In this document: positions 11,241 to 24,323 of the stretch, in pieces
How the letters are laid out: every line of letters begins with the position of its first letter
How positions within the stretch are numbered: the first letter of the stretch is position 1
Source: Lonicera japonica
Taxonomy: Eukaryota; Streptophyta; Magnoliopsida; Dipsacales; Caprifoliaceae
NCBI GenBank assembly: GCA_021464415.1
Contig: JAKCWG010000358.1
Coordinates: forward strand, 36,001 to 100,000
DNA length: 64,000 bases
Direction: 5' to 3'
Translations under genes and position numbers: made by a program
The notes under the pieces: model-generated
Told to the model about the DNA's origin: nothing
The model's database searches: none
What the model saw: the letters and a program-made list of their open reading frames with translations, nothing else

Positions 11241-14086
11241 TATACTTTCCTCAAATTTTAAGGAAGAAAAATCATATTTGAAGATAAGCACTTTAATCCT
11301 CTCTCCTTATTATTCTTAGATTTGAGTGTTTAGAGTCCTTATATATTAAATATTCCAAAAAAATTACAATTTTATGCTTTTATTTATTGTTTATTGGTGT
11401 TTGGGTACATCCATGTATGTATTTTCTACCTATATTTGAGGACATATTTTGAGACTCCTCAAACGCTCAAATATGACGAGATGATAAGGACAGTTGGAGC
11501 AAGATTTTAGTAAATTTTTTCACAAATTTAAATTTAAGAAGAAGTTTGAGGGAGAATTCGAGTTAGTTTACTATAATTATTTTGACTTTGTACTTCATTT
11601 GCATCCTCCATTTCCTTACAACAATGAGATCATAAGTTCGATTCACATGGATGAAGTTTTCGAACTCTTTCTTTGTCCACCTTATTGTGGCAGTTATATG
11701 TCCACCTTTATTATATTAATTGTGAATTTATAGTTTGTATGAAAAAAATTGTATTGTATAAAAATATATTATGTTGTGAAATTTTGACTTTGTATAAAAA
11801 AAACTTGGATTAGTAAAAGTATCATCACCACAAATATAATGTACCCTATGCATTTGTCCAATGCACTCACATATATACCAATTTGATAACTTGTATAAAA
11901 AAGACTTTTAGAAAATTCCCAGGAATTATGTTAAGTGTGGGTGGCTAAAGTTTAACCAGTCACATTTTGAAGAAAATCATCCCAGTGAACTTGTTTGGCA
12001 ACCAGAAATTATGGATGAAAATGATGAACAATTAAGAACAGTAAAGTAGATGGAAGACCAAATTTGTTTTGGGATAGGTTCCTCCAGTGGTTTTAAATCC
12101 CAATCTAATAGTACATCCTCTTTTGTGCGTGTGTGTGTGATAATTATATTAGCTTGAAAGTTTGAAAAGGAAAATACATCAGTGAATTAGGGTTTGCGGA
12201 GTATGAAAATTACTATTAAGGGTAAATTTGGGTACTACTTCAAGATACAAGTTGTTCTTAACCTTGTTCACATTTATATAAGTATTTCCTATCATTTATC
12301 CTTCAACTCGACTATCTTGTCTTTATTGGTTGACTAGAATTGGTCGATCTTCTATGAATCTCTAAGTGTTAGTTGGTCAATTATGATAGTTGATTGGTGG
12401 TTGTCCAACACGCATACGTACTTTCTTCGGCTAGTCTATTCCTCATATGTAATAGCAATGGGCCATGGACTTTGATTATGGGCCGATCATTATTCTAAGC
12501 CACCAAGATGGGCCTTAACCAAAAGCCTATATTTAATTCTTACCTTCCACACAAGAAGCATGTTTAGTCACGCAAGCATGGGGAGTTGATTGTCGGACAC
12601 TCCAACACATGAGAAGAGTAACAATTGAAGAAATAATATTTGTGCAACCAAACGATTAGGTACTAACTTAGTGCGAGAAGAGTAACAATTGAAATTATGT
12701 AATTTTAACTATATCTTTATGTTTTCTTATTTAATATCTTAGAAATTAACTTAAATTTATGAATTTATATACTAGTTTATTTTTGCAACCAAACACTCAA
12801 ATTAGATGGTTTACGAATTAGGCAATTTTAAATTGTCCAATCATAAATTGGAGGACAACCAAACTAACTATTAATTAATATAGAATAAATAAATAAATAA
12901 ATAAATAAGAGCACAATTTTGAAATATCACTAGTTTGCAGTCTGCGCAATGCGCATGCGATTTATATATATATATATATATATATTTACAACTATGATAA
13001 ATAATTAAACTAAAAAAATTCAAAGGGCGAATTGTAAGAATAATAGTAAGGGATAGGTTTATGGTCGATTCTTATGTTTAAGAAAATTTATAATTTTTTC
13101 TAATACATGCACTAATCATCTCTCAACAAAGAAATTGTGATTCACACCTTAAAAAATATCTTATAATTTTGTGTTTCAAAATATAATGTCTAAGTTCCCC
13201 AACCCATATTCCCTTCCACTCAAACTGCCCACTTGAATGAAAAAAAAATCTCATAAGTTAGATCATATATTCATATCTTTGGTTAATCAAGAAATTAACA
13301 TATATATAATTTTATGTATACGTTTTCAAGATATAAGAACCTAGTTTGAAATATAATATATTTATGATAATTACAAAGAAAGTATAATAAAATTCATGAT
13401 AATTACAAAGAAAATATAAAAAAAATTAAGAGTAAGACAATTATTCAATAATTTTTCCTCTCATTAAGAGACTCTTTATATAGTAGAAAAAAAATTCTAA
13501 TGAACATTTAACCATCATAAATCCTATAATTAATCTCATAAAGCCACGTAAAATTTTACATTACAAAAAATCAATTATCATAAATCTATTCATAAATATA
13601 CACAATTAAGTTTATAATTCAAAACTTAATATATTTATTATCTTTATTAATTTTTTGAATATAAAATATTTTTTTGTATACTTTGAGAAAGAGATAAGAG
13701 TAATTAAAGACCATTTGATAGGGGAGACAGAGAGAGAGAGAGAGGGAGAGGGAGGGAGGGAGAGAGATATAATTAGAATGAAATTATATGAGAGAAATTT
13801 ATGATCTACTATTATATAAAGTTAAAAATCATTTTGGTAACATTAAATCCCTGTTAGGTTTAATCTTACAATTTTTCCTTTTTATACTTTAATTTCACAC
13901 AAAAAAATATATTATCAATGGGAGTAATGGAACTTAAAACCTTGCAATTGCAAGGATTATATAGTCTTCAACCGCTAGGTCTTATAAATCAAGAGTAAGA
14001 AACTATTGAAAGAGAGAGATTAGGCGGGGCAAATTATGAAGACGCATTAATAACGTGCCACGTGCGCAATGTAGTTATTGTTGTCT
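11241..14086. other. Intergenic region with microsatellites, no gene recognised
   Basis: AT-rich. Simple repeats: (AAAT)n at about 12886-12908, (TA)n at 12963-12986 and a GA/GGGA tract at about 13725-13768. A possible Helitron end lies at 12929. Short open frames lack any recognisable domain. Confidence 0.6.
12929..12990 (-). mobile_element. Possible Helitron 3' terminus (minus strand)
   Basis: Read on the minus strand, an AT repeat is followed by GCATGCGCATTGCGCAGACTG, able to form a short GC-rich hairpin, then AAACTAG with a T as the next flanking base. A hairpin followed by CTAG and a T flank is the usual Helitron 3' end. The 5' end was not found, so this is tentative. Confidence 0.3.
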
Positions 14087-14095
14087 ATTTTACTG

Positions 14096-14885
14096 GGGGC
14101 AATTAAAAAAAAGGGCTTACTAGAGAAAGATTTTCACACTAAGGCCAAGGAATAATTTTTTTTAAAATAAAGGGCCTATTTTTTATTTTATTGATAATAT
14201 TACATGTGTCTTTTTTTTTCATTATAAAATGACATCCCAACCCTTAAAATAAACTAAAAAAATATTAATATACATTAAAATATGGACTGCAATATGAACT
14301 TTGCAGTCTATATTTCACTGCAATATGAACTTTGCAGTCCATATTTCACTGCAATGTAAACTTTGCAGTCGATATTTTTAGTGCAAAGTTCATATTGCAG
14401 TCCATATTTTACTGCAATGTGAACTTTGCAGTCCATATTTTTAGTGCAAAGTTCATATTGCAATGAAATATGAACTGCAATATGAACTTTGCAGTCCATA
14501 TTTTTAGTGCAAAGTTCATATTGCAATGAAATATGAACTGCAATATGAACTTTGCAGTCCATATTTTTAGTGCAAAGTTCATATTGCAATGAAATATGAA
14601 CTGCAATATGAACTTTGCAGTCCATATTTTTTGTGAAAATTTCATAAAAAAGGGTAATTTAGGTAATACATAACATATTTTTATTAATTAAATGATATTT
14701 AAATTTATTCAAATACATTCATTTAAAATATAAAACAAAATAGGCCTCTTACACTAATTATCAATTAAAAATAGGCCCTTCATTCAAATTACCAATTAAA
14801 AATAGGCCCTTCATTCAAAAAAATATTATTCATTGGATTTTTGGTAAAAATCAATGTATAATAAGCCCTTCTACCTAATTTCTAG
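14096..14885. mobile_element. Mutator-like MITE with 9-bp TSD and internal palindromic array
   Basis: The exact 9-bp direct repeat ATTTTACTG lies at 14087-14095 and 14886-14894. The ends align as inverted repeats without gaps from those points (shared AAGGGCTTA, GATTTT, GAATAAT and GGGCCTATTTTT blocks). The interior holds a tandem array of palindromic 63-bp units. It is related to the element at 43083-44612. No transposase is encoded; the 105-residue minus-strand open frame is only the repeat read in phase. Confidence 0.8.
14281..14635. repeat. 63-bp palindromic tandem repeats
   Basis: The unit contains TGCAATATGAACTTTGCAGT and its inverse. Copies with TTAGTGCAAAG start at 14441, 14504 and 14567, an exact 63-bp period, with more diverged copies upstream. 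Because 63 is divisible by 3, the array keeps a frame open and produces an artificial ORF on the minus strand. Confidence 0.9.
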
Positions 14886-14894
14886 ATTTTACTG

Positions 14895-15036
14895 ACTATA
14901 TAATAAGATAAATGAAATTAGATATGAGATATTAGATTATTAGAAAATAGATAATATTAGAAATATTAGATAAATTAAAGCACCTTTATTATGTGCCACA
15001 TGTTATCCTTCCATTAAAAGAGAGCATTTTACTTTC

Positions 15037-15086
<50 letters not shown>

Positions 15087-16374
15087 GAGAATTTTACTTT
15101 CAATTATATATGATTTGGTATACTTATTACCCTCAACTTTCGAATAATTAATACTCGAAAGAATACTAACTAACATGAAGAATTAAACTTTTATTTTTAC
15201 GAAAATTAGTCCATGTTGTTTATATTATTTTGTGGTTTTGGAGGATTATAATCTGATTCCTTAAAAGAAACAAGAAAAATGATCAATTGTTTTGAATAAT
15301 GATGAAGTTATTCAAAAAGTTCAAAATTTGGAAGATTCTGGAAAATTCCGAAATTCCCAAAATTCTAATTTCAAATGTTTTTTGAATTTCTAAAACTTTT
15401 GGAATTGGTATTGGAAAGGTATTTGAAATTTCAAAATTTTTGATTTTTTTTCCAAATAAGCGTATTATGATTCGTTCCATCTTATGAACACTCATATATA
15501 AGGTTTATATAACATGCTTATTCGATAAAATGGCCACAATAAATGAAAGTCCTCATTGAATGAACCTAATATGTTTTACATCACTAAATATGCCTATAAC
15601 TATTCATAATTGACTTATTTTGAGCATGCTCAAGCCCGGTCCAAAGCAAAATTCATCTTATATATTCAAATTTAACTCATAATTTATGATGAGCTTTAGG
15701 CCAGAGTTCAGGCCAGCCCATATCAGATTAATAATCATGGTGGGAAAATTTGCAAAACACTAAATAATAATTAGTAAAAGTAGATAACCACGTGTTATTT
15801 TTTTTTAAAAAAAAGTCTAAAACATTAAACAATATCCAAATTCTAAAATAATATTGCGTAAGATCTTTCAAAAAAATTACTACACTGTTAAAACACTTTT
15901 GAATGGCAAGAGTTAGACTAAGAGAGGTAATCTATATAGTGTTAGTAAAGAAAATTTATACGACTTATTACAACTAATCTACCACATGGAGGATGAGGTT
16001 TAAATTCTTAACAAAATTGGGTAGTTAAGAATTAACACTTGCAGTTCAAGCTCGGCTCGAAATTAAATCCATGCTTAAAATTTTGTTCATATTTAGCCCG
16101 ACTTAAACTCAATTAAAACTCAATTCTCGATTTAGTGGGTCGGACGGGCAGATTGGGTAATGAAATTATATAAATAGCTACTCCAAAATCAAATCAAAGT
16201 TAAAAATCATAAGTTTTCTATCAAAATCAATTAACGGTGTCCTATTAAAATGGGCTACTAACTAATTTTGAAAAATATGTGGGTTGATTACAAAAGTTTT
16301 CTAATATTTGGGGCTAAATACAAAAGGCCCAAAAATTATTATACTTCCATCTTTTGCTTATGAATAGCACTATT
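14895..16374. other. Intergenic region, no gene recognised
   Basis: AT-rich, with a long (ATT)n microsatellite at 15038-15084. No domain-bearing frame was seen. Confidence 0.6.
15038..15084. repeat. (ATT)n microsatellite
   Basis: Uninterrupted trinucleotide run of about 15 units. Confidence 0.95.
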
Positions 16375-16377
16375 AGA

Positions 16378-16560
16378 ACTAGACTAAGTTGGTCTGAGTG
16401 GAAGGGGGTCGAGTTCTTAAAGCAAGACATTATGAGTTCGATACCGAGTGCTTGTGAATGAAGTAGATTCTATTGGGAGAGTTCCCCGCAAAAAGTGCTT
16501 AGTAGATCAAGTGATTAGTCTCATCTGTTGAGCGAATGATATTGTGGTGAAACCAAAAAG
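16378..16560 (+). mobile_element. Possible tRNA-derived SINE
   Basis: An A-box-like TTGGTCTGAGTGG (about 16390) is followed about 45 bp later by a B-box-like GAGTTCGATACC (about 16434), the spacing of an internal RNA polymerase III promoter. No clear target duplication or A tail is seen, so the limits are approximate. Confidence 0.4.
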
Positions 16561-16784
16561 AAAAATATTCTTAAAGTTATAAAGAAGAAAGAGAATAATA
16601 AAACATATTCTTAATACATTAACACTTGGTACATTTACTCTTGAAACTATGAAAGTAATAAGGTATCCGTACTTGCGTAAGACTAATCATCAGGATTAAC
16701 CGATGTTGTTTTACTAAATCAAAATTAGTTTTACAAACTCTTGGACAAACTTACAATTTTATTCCACACAAAATACGCTGGAGT

Positions 16785-19341
16785 TGTGACACCCCGAGTT
16801 CCGTTGAGAGGAAATACCTCCAGAACACGGTTGGTCACGGAGTCGTACGCGACGGCGAGAGTGAGTTTAATCAAGAAATTCTAATGAGATAAGAAAATAT
16901 GCAATGATCTAAGCACAAATAACACAATCTAATGGGAACATGCTCGAACTGTAGTTTACCCTCCTGTTAACTCGTGCCTTACAAATTTGTCTATATTGTT
17001 GCGCATCGGTTAACTAAAATATAAGTCATTCGTCCACAACAGGATAGCACTTAATAGTAAACATGTTCCTCTATCCCTACTATACTTTAACAATAAGAAA
17101 AATGATAAAGAACAATAAAGTTCCACCAAACATATACATAGATAATATACAAAGGCCAACAAAATAATAATAAGTAGCAAAGTCTCCACAACTTAAAGTA
17201 AGCTATATTACTACAGATATATAAATCATACAAACATGCCTAAGTTAATCCATGTCTAGTTATATTACAACAAAACTTGGTAACATGGCCTTTCCGTGGT
17301 GAAAGGCTCTCATACTACACAGTATCAGAGGAGACTAAGATTTGTCGACCTTTCCCTTGTTAGCTCTTCCCGTCCTGTCCTTAGATGTACCTTTGTAGGA
17401 AAACTGTGAGCCAAACAGGCCCAGTAGAAACTATAGGATTTTGTAAGAAAAACATGTATATAGAGTAATTCTTTATAAAAAGAGTTTGTTAAAAATCCGT
17501 GTTCATAAGTCGTGTAAATATGTATACAATGTAATATACGAGTAAATGGAAATAGAGTTTATATAGACGATGTCAAGACACTGTGACCAGATCTACTATC
17601 ACGTCTGTCAAGTACAAGTATACATCACATATAAGATTTTCATATCGTGTGCACACGGATCGCAATCTAACTCGGGTTCTTCTGCCCCCAAGGAAGGGAT
17701 CCCCTACCGGGTCCACCTAGATGTAAAATGCCCCCAAGGCAATAATAAGCATCTCAAATATTCATTTGGTACGAATGGTGTTGACTACTCAGTATAAAAA
17801 AAAAAAACTGATAGGTTGTGTTTAGTTGCTCACTATTTTATTTTTTTTCCCAAAATTTTAAAAACTCAACTCAAAACCAACTCTACTTTCACACTTCTCA
17901 AAATCTATTTCACTATACTTTCTCTCTCTAAATTTTTTTTTAAAACGCCATAACTTTAAATCCAAAAATCAAAAAATAATAAAAAATATATATTTGAAAC
18001 CTACTCATCAAGATCTATAAAATAAGATCCATTGTGACTATTTTTAAAAAAAAATTATGCGTTTTTTTCGTTGATTGAAAAAAGTCAAACAAAACCAAAT
18101 TCACTTTTCAACATAAAAACTATAATTCAACCAAACACCAAATTTTTAAAAACTTATCTAGAAAATCTGTCTAGAAACATTAACCAAACACCACCATAAT
18201 GTCCCAATAGTGAATATGAGGTCATATGCATCATGTAAAAATATATTATAGTCCATTTCACGAATATCATGTAAGATAGAGTGCGTATCAAAGATTTATT
18301 TTACCATACAGACTAATAAGTACCTGCGCGCTAGAGACCATGAATAAGGGTTTGTTGTAAATCAATGAAACGAAAGAACTACATGGGGAAATATGATATG
18401 CTACGATTAATGAGTAATAATCAACCATTTCCATCATAATTTATAAACCCAAATCTCGTATATACACAGCAATAGATATATGTATAGAAAATCCCCAAAT
18501 TTGCATAAAAATGGTGATTGAGTGCTTAAACTCTTAAAGTAGGTTTTGGTACTAGTGTTCCTACCTCGATAGCGTTGAACCTTCGTAACTTAAGCCGCGA
18601 ATCAAGCTCTAACCAACTGAAGCGTGAGATACCTTACTTGAGTTTTGAGCCCTAGTTTGGTGGAAGTGGAAGAAGAAAGAAGATGATGGTGATGAAGTGT
18701 TTGATTGTGGTTTTGGGTTGAAAAATGAGATATAATCACTCTTTGGAACCCTCCTCTATGATCTCTCACTTCTCTCTACTATCTCCCTATGGCCTAATCG
18801 AAATAGAGAAGAAGGAGGTGTATATATGGAGTTAAAATCGGGTCCAAGCTATAAAAACACGATTTTGACCACTACAGGAACAATGTAGTCGAGTACATCA
18901 TGTAGTCGACTACATTGGTCTGGAGGTTGGTTCTTCCTCAGAATTGCTTGTTTAGGCCACAAACCATCCTTATACTCATGTTTTGATCAATGAGAACCTA
19001 AAATTAGGTTCCTGACCAAACACAAAAGTTCTTGAAAATTGAAATACCTTTCCAATGGCGTAAACAGGGTTCCATTCTGATATAGAATGAAAAAGTTATG
19101 ACATTTCGAAGGACTAAAGGTCGGTTCGTCGGGTAAGTTTTAAATGTGTATAATTCTCTCAAATTTCACTAGGAACACTTAAGATGGATCTTTCTAACCT
19201 AACACGTGAATGTAATGACACTTATAAAAGAATGAGGAACGTTTCCTTTATTCGGATACTGCTCGAGCACACTCCCGCGTCCAAAACAGAAAAGTTACAA
19301 AACAAAAGATAATACAATGTATTTACCTTACGGGTGTTACA
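16785..19341. mobile_element. Solo LTR (TGTRACACCCC type), TSD GGAGT
   Basis: It begins TGTGACACCCCGAG and ends ACGGGTGTTACA, so the two ends are short inverted repeats of the TG...CA type. The 5-bp GGAGT lies directly on both sides (16780-16784, 19342-19346). No gag, protease, RT or integrase frame is inside. A lone LTR with an intact target duplication shows that the internal part was lost by LTR-LTR recombination. LTRs with TGTAACACCC ends are common in plant Ty3/gypsy chromoviruses, so that lineage is likely but inferred. A small MITE (17814-18195) is nested within. Confidence 0.8.
17814..18195. mobile_element. Harbinger-like MITE nested in the solo LTR
   Basis: The left end GGTTGTGTTTAGTTGCTCAC pairs with the reverse complement of the right end, GGTGGTGTTTGGTTAATG. 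ATA flanks both sides, consistent with a 3-bp target duplication. Confidence 0.6.
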
Positions 19342-19346
19342 GGAGT

Positions 19347-20022
19347 CTCTAAACTTTTGATCGATGAACCATCATCCTCATAAACAGCTCGAACTGACAG
19401 TGTTTCCCCACACTTTCGACTCTCCCCATATCCCCTCGACAATTGTAATGTAGTGTTTTACCCCCTTCACGCGATATCCCTTATTGCAAGCTAGTTAGTA
19501 TGCTTTCCCTTTGACCGCAACCAAAGAGTACGCTCTACAAGATCTCGAAATTTTAGTTCCTAAAACAAAGAATGATGAATCTTTCTTAGTATTTGGGGTG
19601 AAAAGTCTCTCTTATAAAAATGTGTAATTTGATATCTCTAAAAGTAATGTCCTAACCTTTGAACTTGTGCCTTAATAGATAGGAATAGCAAAGCATAAGT
19701 CTAGTTGGATCAAGATTATGAAACAAAACATCTCCTAATTGAAAAAAGAAATACGATTTTTCTCAATACGTGGATTGATCCAGAGCTAATGGAGTTCATC
19801 AATAAGCTTGATTGGATTTCTTCTATCTAGACCAATACGGATCAATCATAGTGCATGAGAATTGATCCGTTGGCCTGGAGTAGCTTTTCACTCTTAGCCA
19901 CTGTGTATCGATCAAGAATATAGCTTAATCAATATGTAACACTTTTTATCCCTTGATTTGCCTTTTGATATGAAATACACTCCAATGCTTCATGAAACAC
20001 ATTATAAGGATGAATTTGTATC
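19347..20022. other. Spacer between two solo LTRs, no gene recognised
   Basis: About 680 bp without an open frame or recognisable domain. It could be an older degraded retrotransposon. Confidence 0.5.
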
Positions 20023-20027
20023 ATAAC

Positions 20028-21556
20028 TATTGACCTAAAAGTCTTAATCTTATTTTGATAATAACAATAAATCAATCATGTGTAATTTAATATGTTTCTT
20101 GATATAAGTTTATTATTTATTCACTTAGAAAATCAAAAAAAGCATGCCACATGACAAGAATCATTCATTCATTCCATATTCGATCAAGTCAACATAGCAT
20201 TAGACAAATCAAGGATATTAAGGATCATATGCAAAAGCTTAAAGGTAAAAGTTACAAGTGAAGATCAATTTGAAAAAATAAATCGAAGCATTCAAAGACT
20301 CGACTATTCGGTAATTGAGTGAGTGCTTAGGATTAATGTAAATTTTCTTAATTGATTATTTATATAGCTCAATCATGAACATACATCATTCATTTATTGA
20401 TTGCAAATAAGCTTGAATTGAATTTCCTTTAAAAACATCATTCTTACAAAAACCGGTTTTGAAATAAATTCATATTAATTTCAATCGATCATATTTTGAG
20501 TTTTTCCGAAAATAGGTGTCTTAAGAACATATTTTTGAGGTCCCTAAAGCATTAGAATTTATTTTTGAGCTAAAATGCAAAAGTCCAAAAATTAGAATTT
20601 TGGCCTGATGGATAGCACCCATCAGTCGACTGATGAGGTTTGCTCAACCGACTAACGCTTCAGAATATAGCCGTTGGATTTCTGATTTTTTACCATTTTT
20701 TGTATCAAACTTCTACCAAACCTAAAAAACGGCTATATCACTTTTGGGACTATATATACACTATTTAAGACACATTTTGACAAGCTTGAATCATTATAGA
20801 AACATATTCTTCATCTATTTTAATCATTCAAAAATTCAAAAACACATTTTGATCAATCATTCATTCATTGAGCTTAAATCACTATAAAAACATATTCTTC
20901 ATCTATTTTAATCATTCAAAGATTCAAAAACACATTTTGATCAATCATTCATTCATTGAGCTATAAATCTTGATCAAATAAGATAACTCTAGTGTGAGTT
21001 TCAATTGTATCTATCAAACACTTGAGAGTTGTTATTCATTGGTGTGAATCACCAAAAAATTTATATTTAATTGTGAGATGTAAATCTCATAGGATAATAA
21101 GAAAGTAAATTCCTATTTAGTAATTATGAGAGGTAAATCTCATAGATTAGCAAGAGAGTATATCTTGTGAGAAGTGTAGTGGGTATAGCTACATTGTGAA
21201 TGTTGCGTGTATAACAACATTTGTATTGCGTTTTGATTTTCACCCAGAAGAAAATCGATTTTAGTGAAAATTCTCAGGAGACTATCCGAGCGCGGACGTA
21301 TGATTTAGGAAACCGAATCGCGTGAACAAAACATCTTGAGCTTCAATCAGTTTAATCTTTCTAACTCAAGATATTTATTTTCTTGTTATATCATTGCTTG
21401 ATCTTGGGTTTGTTTGATTGATTTGCTTGTTTTCCATGATATATTTGTTTAGCTTAGTTGTATTGCTTACCCATTTTTAGAAAAAAAATTAATTCCGCAT
21501 TAAGTTTTATAAACCCTATTCACCCTCCCCCCTCTAGGGTTGATTTTCGACCAACA
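20028..21556 (+). mobile_element. Solo LTR of Ty1/copia (SIRE-like) type, TSD ATAAC
   Basis: ATAAC flanks both sides (20023-20027, 21557-21561). The 3' end carries CCTATTCACCCTCCC then CTCTAGGGTTGATTTTCGACC and ACA, a wording typical of SIRE/Maximus-type copia LTRs. A TATA box (CTATATATACACT, about 20750) sits mid-LTR. The 5' terminal dinucleotide is TA instead of TG, a probable point change. There is no internal coding part or primer binding site, so this is a solo LTR. Confidence 0.75.
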
Positions 21557-22168
21557 ATAACTATATTTTACGATGCATTCCAAGGCAACTTAAGTGAACA
21601 TCGAGAAACTGATAAAAATTTCAGGTTCAAAATAACCACCCATATAAACGAGTTGAAGTATAGGTATGGTGTCTTAAGCAAATGGAAATTTCAGGTTCAC
21701 TAAGAAGATTATGATTCTGAGCATCACTGATGTGAGCAATAGTTAATAAATGTTTATTTAGTTTCCCTTTTAAGAAAAAGCTCTACAAAAAAATGGCTAA
21801 ATCGTTTCTAAAACACGCAGAACAGTTGTCATGATTCCTGAACGAAACAAAGTATAAAAGTCACGAAAGAACCTACACTACACCAAAAACCTGGTTTTGT
21901 GACAGACGAATTCACTAAATTTGTGACTGCCAATAACAATCACAAAGGTCATATTGTCATATTTTTACAAAATTGTGACTGCTATCGACTGTCACAAAGG
22001 TTATCAAGCCTTGTAACAGCCAATGGCAGTCACAAAGGTTAATCAGTTCACACAAAACAACGTCGTTTTGTATGTGTGTTATTTATTTGTTTTTTTTAAC
22101 TTTCCCAAACCCTAAAACTTCCTAAAATCTAAATCACATTCACATTTACAATTTCCCTCACAATAGCG

Positions 22169-22524
22169 CCGCATCTTATAGACCCACACCCGCACTCACA
22201 CTCCCGAAGTAGAAATCTCTCTCTCTCTCACAGTCTCTTTCATTGCTTAGTTGCTCATCCTCCTTATCTAAGATTCTACACAGCAAAAGATGGGATATGA
22301 AAGTGAGTTCTTTATTCCCTCCATGTAAATCAATAGGAGCCAATGTGTAGCGGGGCCGCATCCCACAAACCCACAGCCACACTCCCACGGTAGAAATCTC
22401 TATTTCTCTCTCTCACAATCTCAATCTCACTTTCATTACTTGGTTGCTCCTCCTCATCTAAAATTCTACACAACATACAACAGGTTTGGTTTCCCTTTTT
22501 TGTAAATCAATCAGAGCTAATGCA
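22169..22524. repeat. Tandem duplication of a leader-like segment inside the CACTA element
   Basis: Two copies (about 22169-22342 and 22355-22524) share GCCGCATC, CACACTCCC, GTAGAAATCTCT, a CT-rich tract, GGTTGCTC-type words, ATTCTACACA and TGTAAATCAAT. The CT-rich content resembles a plant 5' untranslated region, so a captured gene leader is possible, but its source is unknown. Confidence 0.6.
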
Positions 22525-22936
22525 TATATATATATATGTATATATAATCGGAGCCAATGCTTATATATAGATATTTATATGTGTATATACGATTATATGC
22601 TCTATTTAACAATATATATTATTGTTGTTGTTATTACTACTTCTTCATTATCATCATGACCATTTGTTTTTTGGAATCGCTTCGACTCAGACCGTGATTA
22701 ACAAATCTACAGTTGTTGATGTGGTTGTGACCAAAATCCCTTATTTACTGATTTATATGCTTATTCGGATTCAATCGAAATCAAGTTAAATTTGTTGGGA
22801 AAAAAATAGACCTATACAATCTAACCTAAATTAGATAAGAGTTTTTCCTTATTATCATATATCATAGATATATATGTGTGTGTGTATGTATAGGCTGTTT
22901 TCATCTTTTCATCACTCTACAGGAGCTAGCCCAATA

Positions 22937-22967
<31 letters not shown>

Positions 22968-23651
22968 GTTTCTATATGTAATTTATGTAATTAATGGTTA
23001 GTGTTTTTATGTTCCTTTTATTTATATGCGTTTGTGTATGTATAGGCCATTTATTATAGATGTTTATCTTTATTCTAGCAACACATATACTTTGTAACTA
23101 AAGTATATTTTCCACTCAATTTTTTCTCCTTTATATAAACTATTTTTATGTATGTTGCAGGCGGGGACATCCTAGATAATAAAGCCAATGGGTCCCTAGT
23201 TCCTGTCAATATTGTCACCCAGGCACATCAACTTCCAAAGGAATTCTTGGAACCATTTGCCAAGAATTATTTGGTGATTTGAGGTACTTTCGTTATGATT
23301 AAGTTTATACAGCTTTTGAATGATTGAACCTTAGCTGCCAATGGCTTATTATTAAATTCACTATTTTGGGGTGCATTTTCGTGAGCTTATCTTTTAGATT
23401 GGTATACATATTAATTTGTTGTCTTCTCAATCCAGGTCATCAGTACTGCCAGGACATGCGAATGGAATTACCAACATTTTTGTTGCTTTTGTTACCAATT
23501 CAGCTACCCTTTCTACTATTACTAGTATATGCCTTGCTACTATAAGTATAACAATTACACGTGCCTTTTGCAACCTTGTTCAATATTGTTTTTGGTTGGG
23601 TGTATGAGTTTTTGTGTATTAGTGCCAATATATTGTGAATATTGAATAATG

Positions 23652-23830
23652 GATTAAAGTGCAAATATATTGTTCATGTTGATTGATTGGATTGTAGTGC
23701 AAATATATTATGGGTATTGATTGGATTGTAGTGCAAATATATTATGGGTATTGATTGGATTGTAGTGCAAATATATTGTGGGTATTGATTGAATTGTAGT
23801 GCAAATATATTGTGGATATTGCTTGAAATG
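23652..23830. repeat. 34-bp tandem repeat in the CACTA element
   Basis: AGTGCAAATATATT recurs at 23658, 23696, 23730, 23764 and 23798; the last four are exactly 34 bp apart. Confidence 0.9.
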
Positions 23831-24323
23831 CAGGTCAAAAATATTGGTATTCGATATTTTCAAATTTTTTTTTTTAAATATTCACAAAATTTGTGACTAC
23901 TCAAAACTGTCACAATATATTCCACTACTATTTGTGATAATTTGGAACAGTATTTGTGATATGTTTGTAACTGTTCCAAATTATCACAAATCACGAAAAT
24001 TGTGACTATCATAAACAATCACAATTTCACGAAAATTTGTGACTGTTCCGAACAGTCACAAATTATCATGAGTAGTGACTGCTTTTGGCTGTCACAAACA
24101 CAAATTATGTGACTGTCGTGAACTATCACAAATTGGCTTTGTGACAGCCACGAAAAGTGGCTTAAGAATGTCATATAAATTTCGATTGTCACTGTTCAGT
24201 GACAGTTTTTGGCTGTCACAAAAAAACTTGTGATAGTCGTTTATGTGACAGCTCTTTGTGACAGTTTTTGGTCTTTGTGACAGTTTTTGGCAGTCACAAA
24301 TTACTGATTTTGGTGTAGTACTA

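Larger units (their letters stand above)
21876..24320. mobile_element. Non-autonomous CACTA (En/Spm) element, TSD CTA
   Basis: The left end CACTACACCAAAA and the reverse complement of the right end, TACTACACCAAAA, differ only at the first base. CTA lies on both sides (21873-21875, 24321-24323). Both subterminal zones are dense in TTTGTGAC(T/A)G motifs in both orientations, like the transposase-binding repeats of this superfamily. No transposase frame survives. The interior holds a duplicated leader-like segment (22169-22342 and 22355-22524), an exon-like GCAG-bounded segment near 23161-23210, and five copies of a 34-bp tandem repeat. Confidence 0.85.

Noticed and set aside
14281..14635. Regularly spaced palindromic repeats that could suggest a CRISPR array
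   Set aside because: There are no unique spacers; whole units repeat in tandem in a plant genome and lie inside a transposon with a 9-bp TSD.
14308..14645. Open frames of 105 and 78 residues with perfectly repeated peptide units
   Set aside because: They are an in-phase reading of the 63-bp palindromic tandem array within a MITE; no domain and no gene structure.
23324..23607. Two overlapping open frames within the CACTA element
   Set aside because: No transposase motif and no consistent splice structure; probably chance frames in a deletion derivative.
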